Assembly: GCA_024227565.1 (NCBI GenBank)
Contig: JAAEUE010000058.1
Coordinates: 1-44,642, forward strand
Direction: 5' to 3'
From: Alphaproteobacteria bacterium
GTDB lineage: Bacteria; Pseudomonadota; Alphaproteobacteria; Rhizobiales; CAJQND01
DNA: 44,642 nt
The translations under genes and the position numbers were made by a program. Below the pieces are notes generated by a model. That model did not search any database, was not told the DNA's origin, and saw only the letters and a program-made list of their open reading frames with translations. This document shows, piece by piece, positions 1-7,877 of the stretch; within the stretch, counting starts at the first letter, position 1; the number at the start of each line of letters is the position of its first letter.

Positions 1-134
1 AGGTCGAACGCTGCTTCAACAAACTTAAATGCGCAAGACGGCTCGCAACCCGCTACGACAAAACCGCACTCAGCTATCTCGGCTTCATACACATCGTATC
101 GGCAAGATTGTGGGTCAGGAGTTTGTCAACATGA
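1..134 (+). mobile_element. 3' end of an IS5-family transposase (cut by window edge)
   Basis: The frame starting at base 3 reads VERCFNKLKCARRLATRYDK and then about 23 more residues to a TGA at 132-134. This matches the C-terminal end of IS5-family (DDE) transposases, where the catalytic glutamate lies in the conserved N-V-E-R-x-F-x-x-L-K stretch followed by R-x-x-A-T-R-Y-D-K. Only the last 43 codons are in the window, so it is not possible to say whether the element is intact. The right inverted repeat should lie shortly after the stop, around 120-150, but cannot be confirmed without the left end. Confidence 0.82.
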
Positions 135-183
135 CCTAGTCACCAAAAAAGGTGACGGCAGTCCTAGCGAGGAAGTTTGAACA

Positions 184-1563
184 ATGAAACTAAGACCAAA
201 AACCAAGTTCGGATTCTGGAAGAGTGAAAACGGGTCAGCGGCAATGATCGCAGCGATTGCGTTGCCGGCACTGGTAGGGTTCGGTGCACTTGCGGTTGAC
301 GTGGGGCACTTCTACACACTGAAGACCAACATGCAGCAAGCGTCAGATTTTGCCGCCCTGTCGGTCCTTACGCAAATGCGCGACAACGAACAGCTCAATG
401 GATTTTCGGCCTCCGACGCGGGGACTAAATACGGGAGCGCAACCGCAGCGCTGGCAAACCAGAGCATGCCTCGGCCGGCAAAAAATGCCGCGGTCAAGCC
501 TGGGGACATAACGTTTGGAAACTGGGATTTCAACAAGCAGCTGTTTTCAGAAGGTGCATCCGTTTTTCCCACGAACGCGGTTCGGATCAAGGCTGAAATG
601 AGCGAGCAGCGAAACAACCCCGCCACAACGTTCTTTGGCAAGATCTTCAGAGACCATGTGGACGTTTCTGTCAGTTCGATGGCGGTTCTGCCCTTGCCGA
701 AGAGTTTTGTCTTGCTGTCTTCTGAGGCTGACAAAGCGCTGATTTTCCGCAATGGCGCCGACATTGATACGGAAACCATTCACGTTAATTCCACATCAGA
801 CAGCGCTTTCGTCGCACCGAGCCACCCGAAAGACGCAGGGGTGTTCTCCATCCATGTGGTAGGAGACATGGTCGGCAATTCGGATGATAAATATAAGACC
901 GGAAGCCGGCCCGCGCGCGATTTCCTCGAGAAAGTTCCCGCCGTCGATTTCGACGATTGGCCATGTATCCCCAACCCCGAACTGGCGGGCGGTGGCAGCC
1001 ATACCCTTGAGCCTGGCCGGTACTGTGACGGCCTGACAATCAACGATGTGGATGAGGTCACTTTCAGAGCGGGAGGAACCTTCGTCATTGAGGGGGGACC
1101 CCTGTTGATCAACGCTGCGCCGCAAAGCAGGCCCGTTAGGGGCGAAGGTGTTTTGATCTACCTGGCAGATGAACAAGCAGATGCACGGATTGCCTCGGCA
1201 GACCTCTCCTTGTCTGCAAAGGATGCAGGGCCCCATGCGGGTATTGCAATTATGACGGCACCTGGTCTGTCGCCCGCCCCTGATATTGTTCTTGTCGATG
1301 TAGATCTGTACTTCTCAGGCATATTCTACACCCCCGATTCAAACGTGCGCGCCAGGTACGGCAAGATGGATGGTGTGTGTGGCTATGTTTGCTTCGTTTC
1401 CGGCACCCTTGACCTTTATGGCACCAACATAAACGTGTCGCCGGGCAATGCTGGAAAAACGGACCCGTTTGGTAACATTGCAGCATCGCCAGCTCTGCCT
1501 CCGGCGCTTATGAAGACCTTCCGTCCTTACATTTTGAACATGACGTCCGGCAGCTCCAGCTAG
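184..1563 (+). CDS. TadG-like pilus-assembly protein, copy 1
   Basis: The 459-residue product begins with a short basic segment, then a hydrophobic helix (about residues 20-40) ending in the V-D-V-G-H-F motif. It continues with a T-N-M-Q-Q-A-S-D-F-A-A-L segment. This is the signature of the TadE/TadG-like (Flp pilus-assembly) N-terminal region, anchored in the inner membrane with the bulk outside. There is no von Willebrand A domain. The C-terminal half is rich in beta-strand and glycine, with Cys pairs (E-P-G-R-Y-C and D-G-V-C-G-Y-V-C) and an S-G-I-F-Y-T-P-D-S motif shared with the gene at 2111. A GAGGAAG ribosome site sits just before the ATG. No other tad genes are adjacent, so a role in a pilus is inferred from the family only. 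Confidence 0.75.
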   Translation: MKLRPKTKFGFWKSENGSAAMIAAIALPALVGFGALAVDVGHFYTLKTNMQQASDFAALSVLTQMRDNEQLNGFSASDAGTKYGSATAALANQSMPRPAKNAAVKPGDITFGNWDFNKQLFSEGASVFPTNAVRIKAEMSEQRNNPATTFFGKIFRDHVDVSVSSMAVLPLPKSFVLLSSEADKALIFRNGADIDTETIHVNSTSDSAFVAPSHPKDAGVFSIHVVGDMVGNSDDKYKTGSRPARDFLEKVPAVDFDDWPCIPNPELAGGGSHTLEPGRYCDGLTINDVDEVTFRAGGTFVIEGGPLLINAAPQSRPVRGEGVLIYLADEQADARIASADLSLSAKDAGPHAGIAIMTAPGLSPAPDIVLVDVDLYFSGIFYTPDSNVRARYGKMDGVCGYVCFVSGTLDLYGTNINVSPGNAGKTDPFGNIAASPALPPALMKTFRPYILNMTSGSSS

Positions 1564-1619
1564 GGACGCACCATTGCACAAGCCGTTCCATCCACACCGA
1601 ACACTCAGAGGGAATAAGA

Positions 1620-2030
1620 ATGACTACGATCGCGGCAAAAGAAGACGCCTGTCAGTTGCACTTTCTCAACCAGCCCAACAAAAGGGCAGCCTCCCACATC
1701 AGGCGGGTGATGGATCATGATGACCTCATTGATGAGTTCATCATTGAGACGGAAAAACTAACTGATCTTGTATTGCAAATCGCCACCCACAAGAAGACGG
1801 GCCGCCTGACGGATCCCTCTCAAAAACTCTATAGCCTGGTTAAATTGGTTCATGCTGACGTGTTGGCAAAGCTGTCGGTGTTGGTCTCTTCGGACCTGCG
1901 TCCAGAAGAGGTTGTGGACATTGAGGCGGGCGTTCAAAAGCTGGCGCACCAGTGCATTCGAACAATTTCCGCTCTCCGCAGCTATCAAGGCGCCCACAAG
2001 ACGGGCAACTCATGTTTGGCCAGACAATAG
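1620..2030 (+). CDS. Unrecognised small helical protein between two TadG-like genes
   Basis: I do not recognise this 136-residue protein. It has no signal peptide or membrane segment. It is predicted by eye to be mostly helical and charged: residues about 30-125 alternate hydrophobic and acidic or basic positions (for example D-E-F-I-I-E-T-E-K-L-T-D-L-V-L). A GAGGGA ribosome site lies about 10 bases before the ATG, 56 bp after the upstream tadG-like gene and in the same direction, so co-transcription is likely. It could be a cytoplasmic partner or regulator of the flanking TadG-like proteins, but nothing in its sequence proves this. Confidence 0.6.
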   Translation: MTTIAAKEDACQLHFLNQPNKRAASHIRRVMDHDDLIDEFIIETEKLTDLVLQIATHKKTGRLTDPSQKLYSLVKLVHADVLAKLSVLVSSDLRPEEVVDIEAGVQKLAHQCIRTISALRSYQGAHKTGNSCLARQ

Positions 2031-2110
2031 GGAGCAGATTACTGGGGGAAGCAGAGCGGCGGCAACGCCCTCAAAACACATGAATATTGACGATTGTGAG
2101 AGTACCCCAA

Positions 2111-3475
2111 ATGACGACATTAATGAAATTGAGACGCCGGTTTTTAAAGAACAAAGATGGCTCCATGGCGACGATTGTCGCGTTTACCTTGCCGGTTCTG
2201 ATCGGTTTTGGGGTGCTTGCGATCGATGTGGGTCATTTCTATTCGGTCCGAACGCAGCTTCAGCAATCGGCAGATTTCAGTGCCCTTTCCGTTCTTACAA
2301 AGTTGCGGGATGAGGCCCGTGTTGATTTTCTGAATGTCTCCCAGGCGAGGATCCAATACCGTGAAGCCGCGGTTGCCGCGGCGAAGAAAAACCTGCCTCC
2401 GGCAGCAACAAATGCCGCGGTGCGAGACTATGACGTGCTTTTTGGCAAATGGGACTTCAACCGTGAGCGCTTTCTGCTGCGGGGCGAGCTTTTTCCTGTG
2501 AACGCCGTCAGGGTTCAGGCGCAGATGAACAGATGGCGCGCCAATCCGGTGAAAACCATGTTTGGCAAAATTTTCAAAAACGATGTTGATGTGAATGTTA
2601 GCAGCATCGCGGTCATGCCTGTGCCGCCGAGCTTTCATATGCTCTCACCAGATGCGAGCGGCGCCTTGGAAATGCATGGCTCTGCCGACATTGATGTCTA
2701 CGCGGTGCAGGTCAATTCTGAGGCCGATGATGCCTTTGTTTTAACAGCGCGTGAGTTCGGCATCGGTGCACTCGAGGTGGCCGTCACGGGCGGTGCCCCG
2801 GGTGTCACCCATAGCAGAGTTGTAACGGGTGTGAAACCCGTGGGCGATTTTCTGAATGATCTACCCGAGCCGTCGTTCAGCGGGTGCCGGTACAACGGGT
2901 TTGTTACCAGTGACCCTAGACCAGTTCTTGAGCCCGGCGTCTACTGCGGCGGCCTCACCATCACAGATGCAGCGGAGGTCACTCTTAATGAAGGCACGTA
3001 CATTATCAAAGAGGGACCACTTGTTGTCGATGCGTCCATGGGGGGCAAAGAAATTAAGGGCGACAACGTTTTGATCTACCTCGCCGACGAAAAGGCAGAG
3101 ATGCAGATAGACGGCGGAAATTTCTCGATCCGTGCGAAAAAAACGGGCAAGTGGGCGGGCATCGCCATTATGGCGGCGCGCGGTGCAGATGCGCCTCCAA
3201 AGCATGTATTTGCGAGCACACGCGCTTATTTCTCGGGAATATTCTACACCCCCGATTCTCAGGTTGAATTCACGGGAGGTGGTCTGGACGGCAACTGCGT
3301 ATATCTCTGCTTCGTCTCCAACACGCTGAAGCTGACCAGCACATATGTCAACTATGCGTACTCCATAGCCAAAAACCCATTTGGCGGTGCCGTGACCTTG
3401 CCAGCAGAACCTCCCTCTCTGAAGAAGAACTTCCGGCCCTATCTGCTGAATGAGGCCAAGTATAGCTTCAACTGA
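2111..3475 (+). CDS. TadG-like pilus-assembly protein, copy 2
   Basis: This is a paralogue of the gene at 184, about half identical by eye along its whole length. It has the same basic N-terminus, single membrane helix (about 20-40) with A-I-D-V-G-H-F, the shared F-G-K-W-D-F-N and M-F-G-K-I-F segments, and the same cysteine-bearing beta-rich C-terminal domain ending N-F-R-P-Y-L-L-N. The start is placed at ATG 2111 because GTGAGAG lies 8 bases upstream. A TTG at 2087 extends the frame without a better ribosome site, and ATG 2123 would match the MKLR start of copy 1. Length is 454 residues from 2111. It lacks a von Willebrand A domain. The likely location is the inner membrane with an exported domain. 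Confidence 0.75.
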   Translation: MTTLMKLRRRFLKNKDGSMATIVAFTLPVLIGFGVLAIDVGHFYSVRTQLQQSADFSALSVLTKLRDEARVDFLNVSQARIQYREAAVAAAKKNLPPAATNAAVRDYDVLFGKWDFNRERFLLRGELFPVNAVRVQAQMNRWRANPVKTMFGKIFKNDVDVNVSSIAVMPVPPSFHMLSPDASGALEMHGSADIDVYAVQVNSEADDAFVLTAREFGIGALEVAVTGGAPGVTHSRVVTGVKPVGDFLNDLPEPSFSGCRYNGFVTSDPRPVLEPGVYCGGLTITDAAEVTLNEGTYIIKEGPLVVDASMGGKEIKGDNVLIYLADEKAEMQIDGGNFSIRAKKTGKWAGIAIMAARGADAPPKHVFASTRAYFSGIFYTPDSQVEFTGGGLDGNCVYLCFVSNTLKLTSTYVNYAYSIAKNPFGGAVTLPAEPPSLKKNFRPYLLNEAKYSFN

Positions 3476-3828
3476 GCTGGACCTGGAGCAACCTTCCGGC
3501 AGAAGGTTGCGCCTGATCGAAACAAGCACCAGGGCTGGCGCGGACGGGCTCCGTGCCGGCCCTATTCAGTTCCACGACAGTTTGATCGTGAGTTGCAGGC
3601 CTGCAACCAAACACCTCTCAACGCATCTGAAGGCCTACGATCTCGCCTGTTTCACCCAAGATCTGGCCTCCAGCCTCCCCCATGGGTGGAAATCAGGCGG
3701 AAGGCGTCCTATATTATGGCGAAAGAGTGACAATTCGCGGCGCTTTGATGATTATCGGCGTTGCCGTGACCCTTGCCACAATTTGCCCTAGATCGACCCC
3801 TAACGCCTTTCGGAGGTTTAACAACAGT
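3476..3828. other. Intergenic gap between the TadG-like locus and chvI
   Basis: No gene is supported in these 353 bases. A 9-bp perfect stem (GCAACCTTC / GAAGGTTGC at 3488-3510, 5-base loop) lies just downstream of the second tadG-like gene but has no T-run, so it is at best a weak terminator. The chvI promoter should lie in the second half. Short open frames that cross the gap have no ribosome site or recognisable protein character. In many rhizobia this position next to chvI is taken by pckA, which is not present here. Confidence 0.5.
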
Positions 3829-4539
3829 ATGGGGAAACGAATGGCTACGATCGCCCTCGTGGATGATGACCGGCACATTCTGACATCAGTCTCAATGGCC
3901 CTGGAAGCAGAAGGCTATGGCCTACACACCTATTCGGATGGCGCAGCTGCCCTGCAAGGGTTATCTGACAATCCTCCGGATATGGCCATTTTCGACATCA
4001 AGATGCCGCGCATGGATGGCATGGAGCTGTTGCGCCGTGTGCGTCAAAGTTCTGACATGCCCGTTATCTTCCTGACCTCAAAAGATGATGAGATCGACGA
4101 GTTGTTCGGTCTCAAGATGGGGGCAGACGATTTTATCCGCAAACCGTTCTCCCAACGCCTTTTGGTGGAGCGTGTGAAGGCTGTGCTGCGCCGTGCAGCC
4201 CCAAAAGATGCCGCGGCCATCATGGAAACTAGCACCCGTGCGATTGAGCGCGGCAAGCTCGCCATGGACCCGGACCGGCACTTGTGCACCTGGGGCGGCA
4301 AGCCGGTCACCTTGACCGTGACGGAATTTTTGATCCTGCAGTCCTTGGCGCAGCGTCCCGGAATTGTGAAGAGCCGCGATGCCTTGATGGATGCAGCCTA
4401 TGATGATCAGGTCTATGTTGATGACCGCACGATCGACAGCCACATCAAACGGCTGCGCAAAAAATTCAAGGCTGTTGATGATAGTTTTGATGGCATCGAG
4501 ACACTCTATGGAGTGGGTTACCGCTTCAAAGAAGACTGA
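3829..4539 (+). CDS. chvI: Response regulator ChvI (OmpR/PhoB type)
   Basis: This is the cytoplasmic DNA-binding partner of ChvG. In alphaproteobacteria the pair controls envelope, exopolysaccharide and acid-stress genes. The receiver domain has the acidic pair V-D-D-D near the start, the phospho-acceptor Asp in [12 protein letters not shown] (residue 56 from this start) and the K-P-F-S loop. It is followed by a winged-helix domain ending [15 protein letters not shown] and Y-G-V-G-Y-R-F. The stretch M-D-G-M-E-L-L-R-R to [14 protein letters not shown] is typical of ChvI/ExoS-ChvI regulators. GGAGG at 3812-3816 favours ATG 3829. ATG 3841 ([10 protein letters not shown]) matches the usual family start equally well. 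Confidence 0.95.
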   Translation: MGKRMATIALVDDDRHILTSVSMALEAEGYGLHTYSDGAAALQGLSDNPPDMAIFDIKMPRMDGMELLRRVRQSSDMPVIFLTSKDDEIDELFGLKMGADDFIRKPFSQRLLVERVKAVLRRAAPKDAAAIMETSTRAIERGKLAMDPDRHLCTWGGKPVTLTVTEFLILQSLAQRPGIVKSRDALMDAAYDDQVYVDDRTIDSHIKRLRKKFKAVDDSFDGIETLYGVGYRFKED

Positions 4540-4619
4540 ACCTGAACGACCTGGCCGGCCCGCCGGCTGGGTCGTCATTGACAATTGTAACGCCTCAAAT
4601 CGGGCGTTATGGGGCGGGA

Positions 4620-6497
4620 ATGGTTGCTGACGCAGAACATGACACAAGCTTTCAGAAGGGTGACCTGAAAGACTTGGGCGCAAGTGTAGGAGCGGCGAGC
4701 AACAAAGCCGCCTTCCGCTTCAGCAATGTCTTGTCAAAATTTGCTCCGGGCAGTCTCACTGCGCGCATTATCATCATCAACTTCATCGGCTTGATCATCC
4801 TCGCGTCGGGGATCTTCTATCTCAACCAGTTCCGGCAGGGTCTGATTGATGCGCGGGTGGAGGCCATGATGAGCCAGGCACAAATCATTGCCGGAGCTTT
4901 GGCGTCATCTGCCACGGTGGACACTTCCAACAGTGTGGTGCTCAATCACGAGCGCCTATTGGAAATGCATAAGCAAAATGCGTTCCCCAGCGCCGAGGAA
5001 CAGTTCGGCAATTTCGACTTTCCGATCAACCCGGAGCAGGCAGGACCGGTGTTGCGCAAGCTGGTGGCACGCACCAAGATTGTCGCACGCCTGTTTGATC
5101 AAGAAGGCGTGCTGCTTTCAGACTCAAACTTTCTCTATGCCTCAGGTGCTGTGCTCAAATTTGAGCTGCCGCCGCTGGAGGTGGAGAAAGACAGCATTCT
5201 CAAAACGTGGTGGAAGGTGGCGCGAGACTGGTTCACGGCCAACGACTATCCGTTGCAAAAAGAGTTTGAAAGCGAGAACGGCAAAGAGTTTCCCGAAGTC
5301 AACGCGGCCTTGAATGGCGCTTCGGTCAGTGTTGTGCGCGCGAACAAGAAGGGCGAGGTGATTGTCTCTGTCTCTGTGCCGGTTCAGCGGTTTCGCGCGG
5401 TTCAAGGTGCGCTTGTTCTGTCGACCCGGGATGGTGAGATTGACGAAACTCTGGTCAATGAACGCTGGCATATCATTCGGATGTTCGTTGTCGCTGCGCT
5501 GGTTGCGGTGTTGCTGTCGCTGGTTTTGGCCAGCACGATTGCTGAACCCATGCGCCGGCTGGCCAGATCTGCCGATCAGATCCGCAAAGGCATAAACAAG
5601 CGCGTGGAGATTCCCGACTTCTCAACCCGGCGTGATGAGATTGGCGACCTGTCTGGCGCGCTGCGCGATATGACCAATGCGCTCTACAACCGGATTGACG
5701 CTATTGAAGGTTTTGCGGCCGATGTGGCGCACGAGCTGAAGAATCCGCTCACTTCGGTGCGCAGTGCCGTTGAAACCCTGGACTACGTCAAAGATGATGC
5801 CCAGCGCGCGCGCCTGATTGAGATCGTCAAAGATGATGTCAAACGGCTCGACCGTCTGATCTCCGACATTTCAGATGCCTCGCGCCTTGATGCTGAGCTG
5901 GCGCGGAACGAGGCAGAACCAGTTGATATGCGCGATCTTTTGGAGACATTCGCGCAGCTTGCCAACGAGAACGTTCGCGGTGAGAGCACCAAAGTGCACC
6001 TCAAGGTGGAGCCTGTGGCCGCGCCCGCACGGCAGAAATCGCAACAGGGCTCTGCGGAGAACGAGGGCTTCTTCGTCATGGGCCACGACAGCCGGTTGGG
6101 CCAGGTGGTGCGCAACCTGCTCGACAATGCCAGGTCGTTTTCCCCGCCGGATTCGGATGTGTGGATCAACCTGCGTCAACTGCCTGGACAGGTGGAGTTT
6201 CGTATCGAAGATTCAGGGCCCGGCATCTCCGAAGAGAACCTCGACCGCATTTTCAACCGGTTTTACACCGACCGCCCTGAGGCGGCATTTGGAGAAAACT
6301 CCGGTCTTGGGCTTTCGATCTCCAAACAGATCGTTGATGCCCACCGCGGCCGGATTTGGGCTGAAAACTGGTACGCCACCGATTCAAGCTCTGAGGAGCC
6401 CAAGATTGGCGGGGCGCGGTTCACCGTGCGGTTGCCGGTTCGCCCACGTGAGCCCCGTGAACGGCGCCGCGGCGGTCAAACCTCTGACAAAGCCTGA
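4620..6497 (+). CDS. chvG: Sensor histidine kinase ChvG
   Basis: This is an inner-membrane sensor kinase that phosphorylates ChvI. From ATG 4620 it has 625 residues: a first membrane helix (about 48-68), a periplasmic sensor region of about 215 residues, and a second helix (about 285-308). A HAMP segment follows, then a HisKA domain with the phospho-accepting histidine in D-V-A-H-E-L-K-N-P-L-T-S (His371), and a HATPase domain with D-S-G-P-G-I and N-S-G-L-G-L-S-I-S. A TTG at 4578 would extend it by 14 residues; GGGG at 4611-4614 supports 4620. It follows chvI by 80 bp, and its TGA overlaps the ATG of hprK, so the sensory pair and the PTS branch are probably co-transcribed. Confidence 0.94.
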   Translation: MVADAEHDTSFQKGDLKDLGASVGAASNKAAFRFSNVLSKFAPGSLTARIIIINFIGLIILASGIFYLNQFRQGLIDARVEAMMSQAQIIAGALASSATVDTSNSVVLNHERLLEMHKQNAFPSAEEQFGNFDFPINPEQAGPVLRKLVARTKIVARLFDQEGVLLSDSNFLYASGAVLKFELPPLEVEKDSILKTWWKVARDWFTANDYPLQKEFESENGKEFPEVNAALNGASVSVVRANKKGEVIVSVSVPVQRFRAVQGALVLSTRDGEIDETLVNERWHIIRMFVVAALVAVLLSLVLASTIAEPMRRLARSADQIRKGINKRVEIPDFSTRRDEIGDLSGALRDMTNALYNRIDAIEGFAADVAHELKNPLTSVRSAVETLDYVKDDAQRARLIEIVKDDVKRLDRLISDISDASRLDAELARNEAEPVDMRDLLETFAQLANENVRGESTKVHLKVEPVAAPARQKSQQGSAENEGFFVMGHDSRLGQVVRNLLDNARSFSPPDSDVWINLRQLPGQVEFRIEDSGPGISEENLDRIFNRFYTDRPEAAFGENSGLGLSISKQIVDAHRGRIWAENWYATDSSSEEPKIGGARFTVRLPVRPREPRERRRGGQTSDKA

Positions 6498-7015
6498 TGC
6501 CGGAACAAACGAACCTGCACGGCACGTGTGTTGCGGTGGGGGAACATGGGGTTCTGTTGCTCGGACCATCGGGCAGCGGCAAATCGGATCTCGCTCTCAG
6601 GCTGATTGATGAGCCAGGCCAAGGTTCTGGCGGCGCGGTGCTGCAAACACGGCTTGTGGCCGATGATCAGGTTTTGCTGCGCCGGGCTGATGAACACCTG
6701 ATCGCGAGCGCACCACCCTCCTTGAAAGGTCTGCTAGAGGTCCGTGGTCTGGGCATCATCAGCACATGTGCAGTGCGTGATGAAGTTGTGTTGTCTCTTG
6801 CATTACGCCTCGTTCCGAGCGGCAAGATTGAGCGTATGCCCAGTGCTGAGGGAAGCCAAATTGATATTCTGGGTGTGGCGCTGCCCATGCATGAGGTCGC
6901 ACCGTTTCATGCTTCTGCCCCGGCATTTGTGCGCGCTGCGGCGGCCCTGCACAAAAGCCTGTTTTCCAACTCCGGCGAAGTCTCAGCTTGCGAACCAAGC
7001 AGCTTCACAGCATGA
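6497..7015 (+). CDS. hprK: HPr kinase/phosphorylase, short alphaproteobacterial form
   Basis: It phosphorylates or dephosphorylates HPr on its regulatory serine. The 172-residue product carries only the catalytic domain; Gram-positive HprK is about twice as long with an extra N-terminal domain. The Walker A loop G-P-S-G-S-G-K-S is at residues 23-30. The L-L-E-V-R-G-L-G-I segment is the HprK family signature. Its start overlaps the chvG stop (TGATG). The target HPr is encoded two genes downstream and keeps the serine. In many rhizobia rapZ follows hprK; here the EIIA gene follows directly. Confidence 0.93.
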   Translation: MPEQTNLHGTCVAVGEHGVLLLGPSGSGKSDLALRLIDEPGQGSGGAVLQTRLVADDQVLLRRADEHLIASAPPSLKGLLEVRGLGIISTCAVRDEVVLSLALRLVPSGKIERMPSAEGSQIDILGVALPMHEVAPFHASAPAFVRAAAALHKSLFSNSGEVSACEPSSFTA

Positions 7016-7064
7016 TATCGGGTGAGGGATACAAGAGGGGCGGAATGAAAGGACACTCTGGCAA

Positions 7065-7472
7065 ATGATCGGACTGGTTCTGGTCACGCACGGACAGCTC
7101 GCGTCTGAATTTCGGGCCGCGCTTGAACATGTTGTTGGTCCTCAGGAGAATATGGAAACCATTTCCATTGGTCCCGACGACGACATGGAACAAAGGCGCA
7201 GCGATATTCTGGATGCGGTGGCCCGCGCTGATAGCGGGGCAGGGGTCATTCTGCTGACGGACATGTTTGGCGGCACTCCGTCCAATCTTGCCATTTCCGT
7301 GATGGACAGTGCCAATGTGGAAGTGGTGGCCGGCGTGAACCTGCCCATGCTGATCAAGCTGGCAAGCTCCCGCGCGGGGAAGTCTTTGAACGAAGCGGTG
7401 GACGATGCCCAGGAGGCCGGGCGAAAGTACATCAATGTTGCCAGCCGTATTCTGTCTGGTGAAAACAGCTGA
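7065..7472 (+). CDS. PTS EIIA component, mannose/fructose family (regulatory)
   Basis: This is a cytoplasmic phospho-carrier that takes phosphate from HPr on His9 (L-V-T-H-G-Q). The 135-residue length and the T-D-M-F-G-G-T-P-S-N motif are typical of the EIIA-Man domain (ManX/PtsM). There is no EIIB, EIIC or EIID gene nearby, so it probably acts as the end point of a regulatory PTS rather than in sugar import. It lies 49 bp after hprK and 14 bp before ptsH. Confidence 0.92.
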   Translation: MIGLVLVTHGQLASEFRAALEHVVGPQENMETISIGPDDDMEQRRSDILDAVARADSGAGVILLTDMFGGTPSNLAISVMDSANVEVVAGVNLPMLIKLASSRAGKSLNEAVDDAQEAGRKYINVASRILSGENS

Positions 7473-7486
7473 GCCCATCGCCTTTC

Positions 7487-7756
7487 ATGCATCGCCGAAC
7501 ACTCAACATCTGCAACGCCAAAGGCTTGCACGCGCGTGCATCGGCCAAGTTCGTCAAATGTGCGGAGGGCTTTGAGGCTGATGTCAGTGTGACCAGAGAT
7601 GGGCTGACGGTTCCCGGCACATCAATAATGGGGCTCATGATGCTGGCCGCTGCCAGAGGGTGCGACGTGATGGTTGAGGCCACTGGGCCCGAAGCAGAAA
7701 GTGCCCTGGAGGCGCTCAGTGCGCTGGTGGAGCGGAAATTCGACGAGGACGATTAA
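7487..7756 (+). CDS. ptsH: Phosphocarrier protein HPr (NPr type)
   Basis: This small (89-residue) carrier passes phosphate from enzyme I to EIIA. His15 lies in K-G-L-H-A-R-A-S-A-K and the regulatory serine is Ser46 in G-T-S-I-M-G-L-M-M-L, the site used by HprK. It lies 14 bp after the EIIA gene in the same operon. Enzyme I (ptsP) is not in the window, which is usual for the alphaproteobacterial nitrogen-type PTS. A palindromic AT-rich site that may belong to ahcY starts at its stop codon. Confidence 0.94.
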   Translation: MHRRTLNICNAKGLHARASAKFVKCAEGFEADVSVTRDGLTVPGTSIMGLMMLAAARGCDVMVEATGPEAESALEALSALVERKFDEDD

Positions 7757-7762
7757 TCTTAG

Positions 7763-7782
7763 ATATAAAGATTAGTTTATGT
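7763..7782 (+). promoter_or_regulatory. Candidate SahR-type operator upstream of ahcY
   Basis: The 20 bases ATATAAAGAT TAGTTTATGT form an imperfect palindrome in the 121-bp leader of ahcY, starting just after the ptsH stop. From memory, ArsR-family SahR sites before methionine-cycle genes in alphaproteobacteria resemble ATATAAAGAT/ATCTTTATAT. The left half matches fully and the right half in 6 of 10 positions. An overlapping perfect 7-bp inverted repeat, TAATCTT / AAGATTA (7754-7774), may be part of the same site. The regulator itself is not in the window. Confidence 0.4.
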
Positions 7783-7877
7783 GGTCTTGCCATCGGGCTA
7801 TCCGGCTGATAAGAGGGCCCCCGCAGAACAGTTTCGTGCACGACGGCGTGCGCAACAATTTCCAGGAATTTGAAACA

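Noticed and set aside
3450..3791. 113-codon open frame between the second tadG-like gene and chvI
   Set aside because: Overlaps the end of the upstream gene, has no ribosome site and no protein character.
7757..7877. S-adenosylmethionine or S-adenosylhomocysteine riboswitch before ahcY
   Set aside because: I could not match the conserved cores of SAM-II, SAM/SAH or SAH riboswitches; a protein operator fits better.
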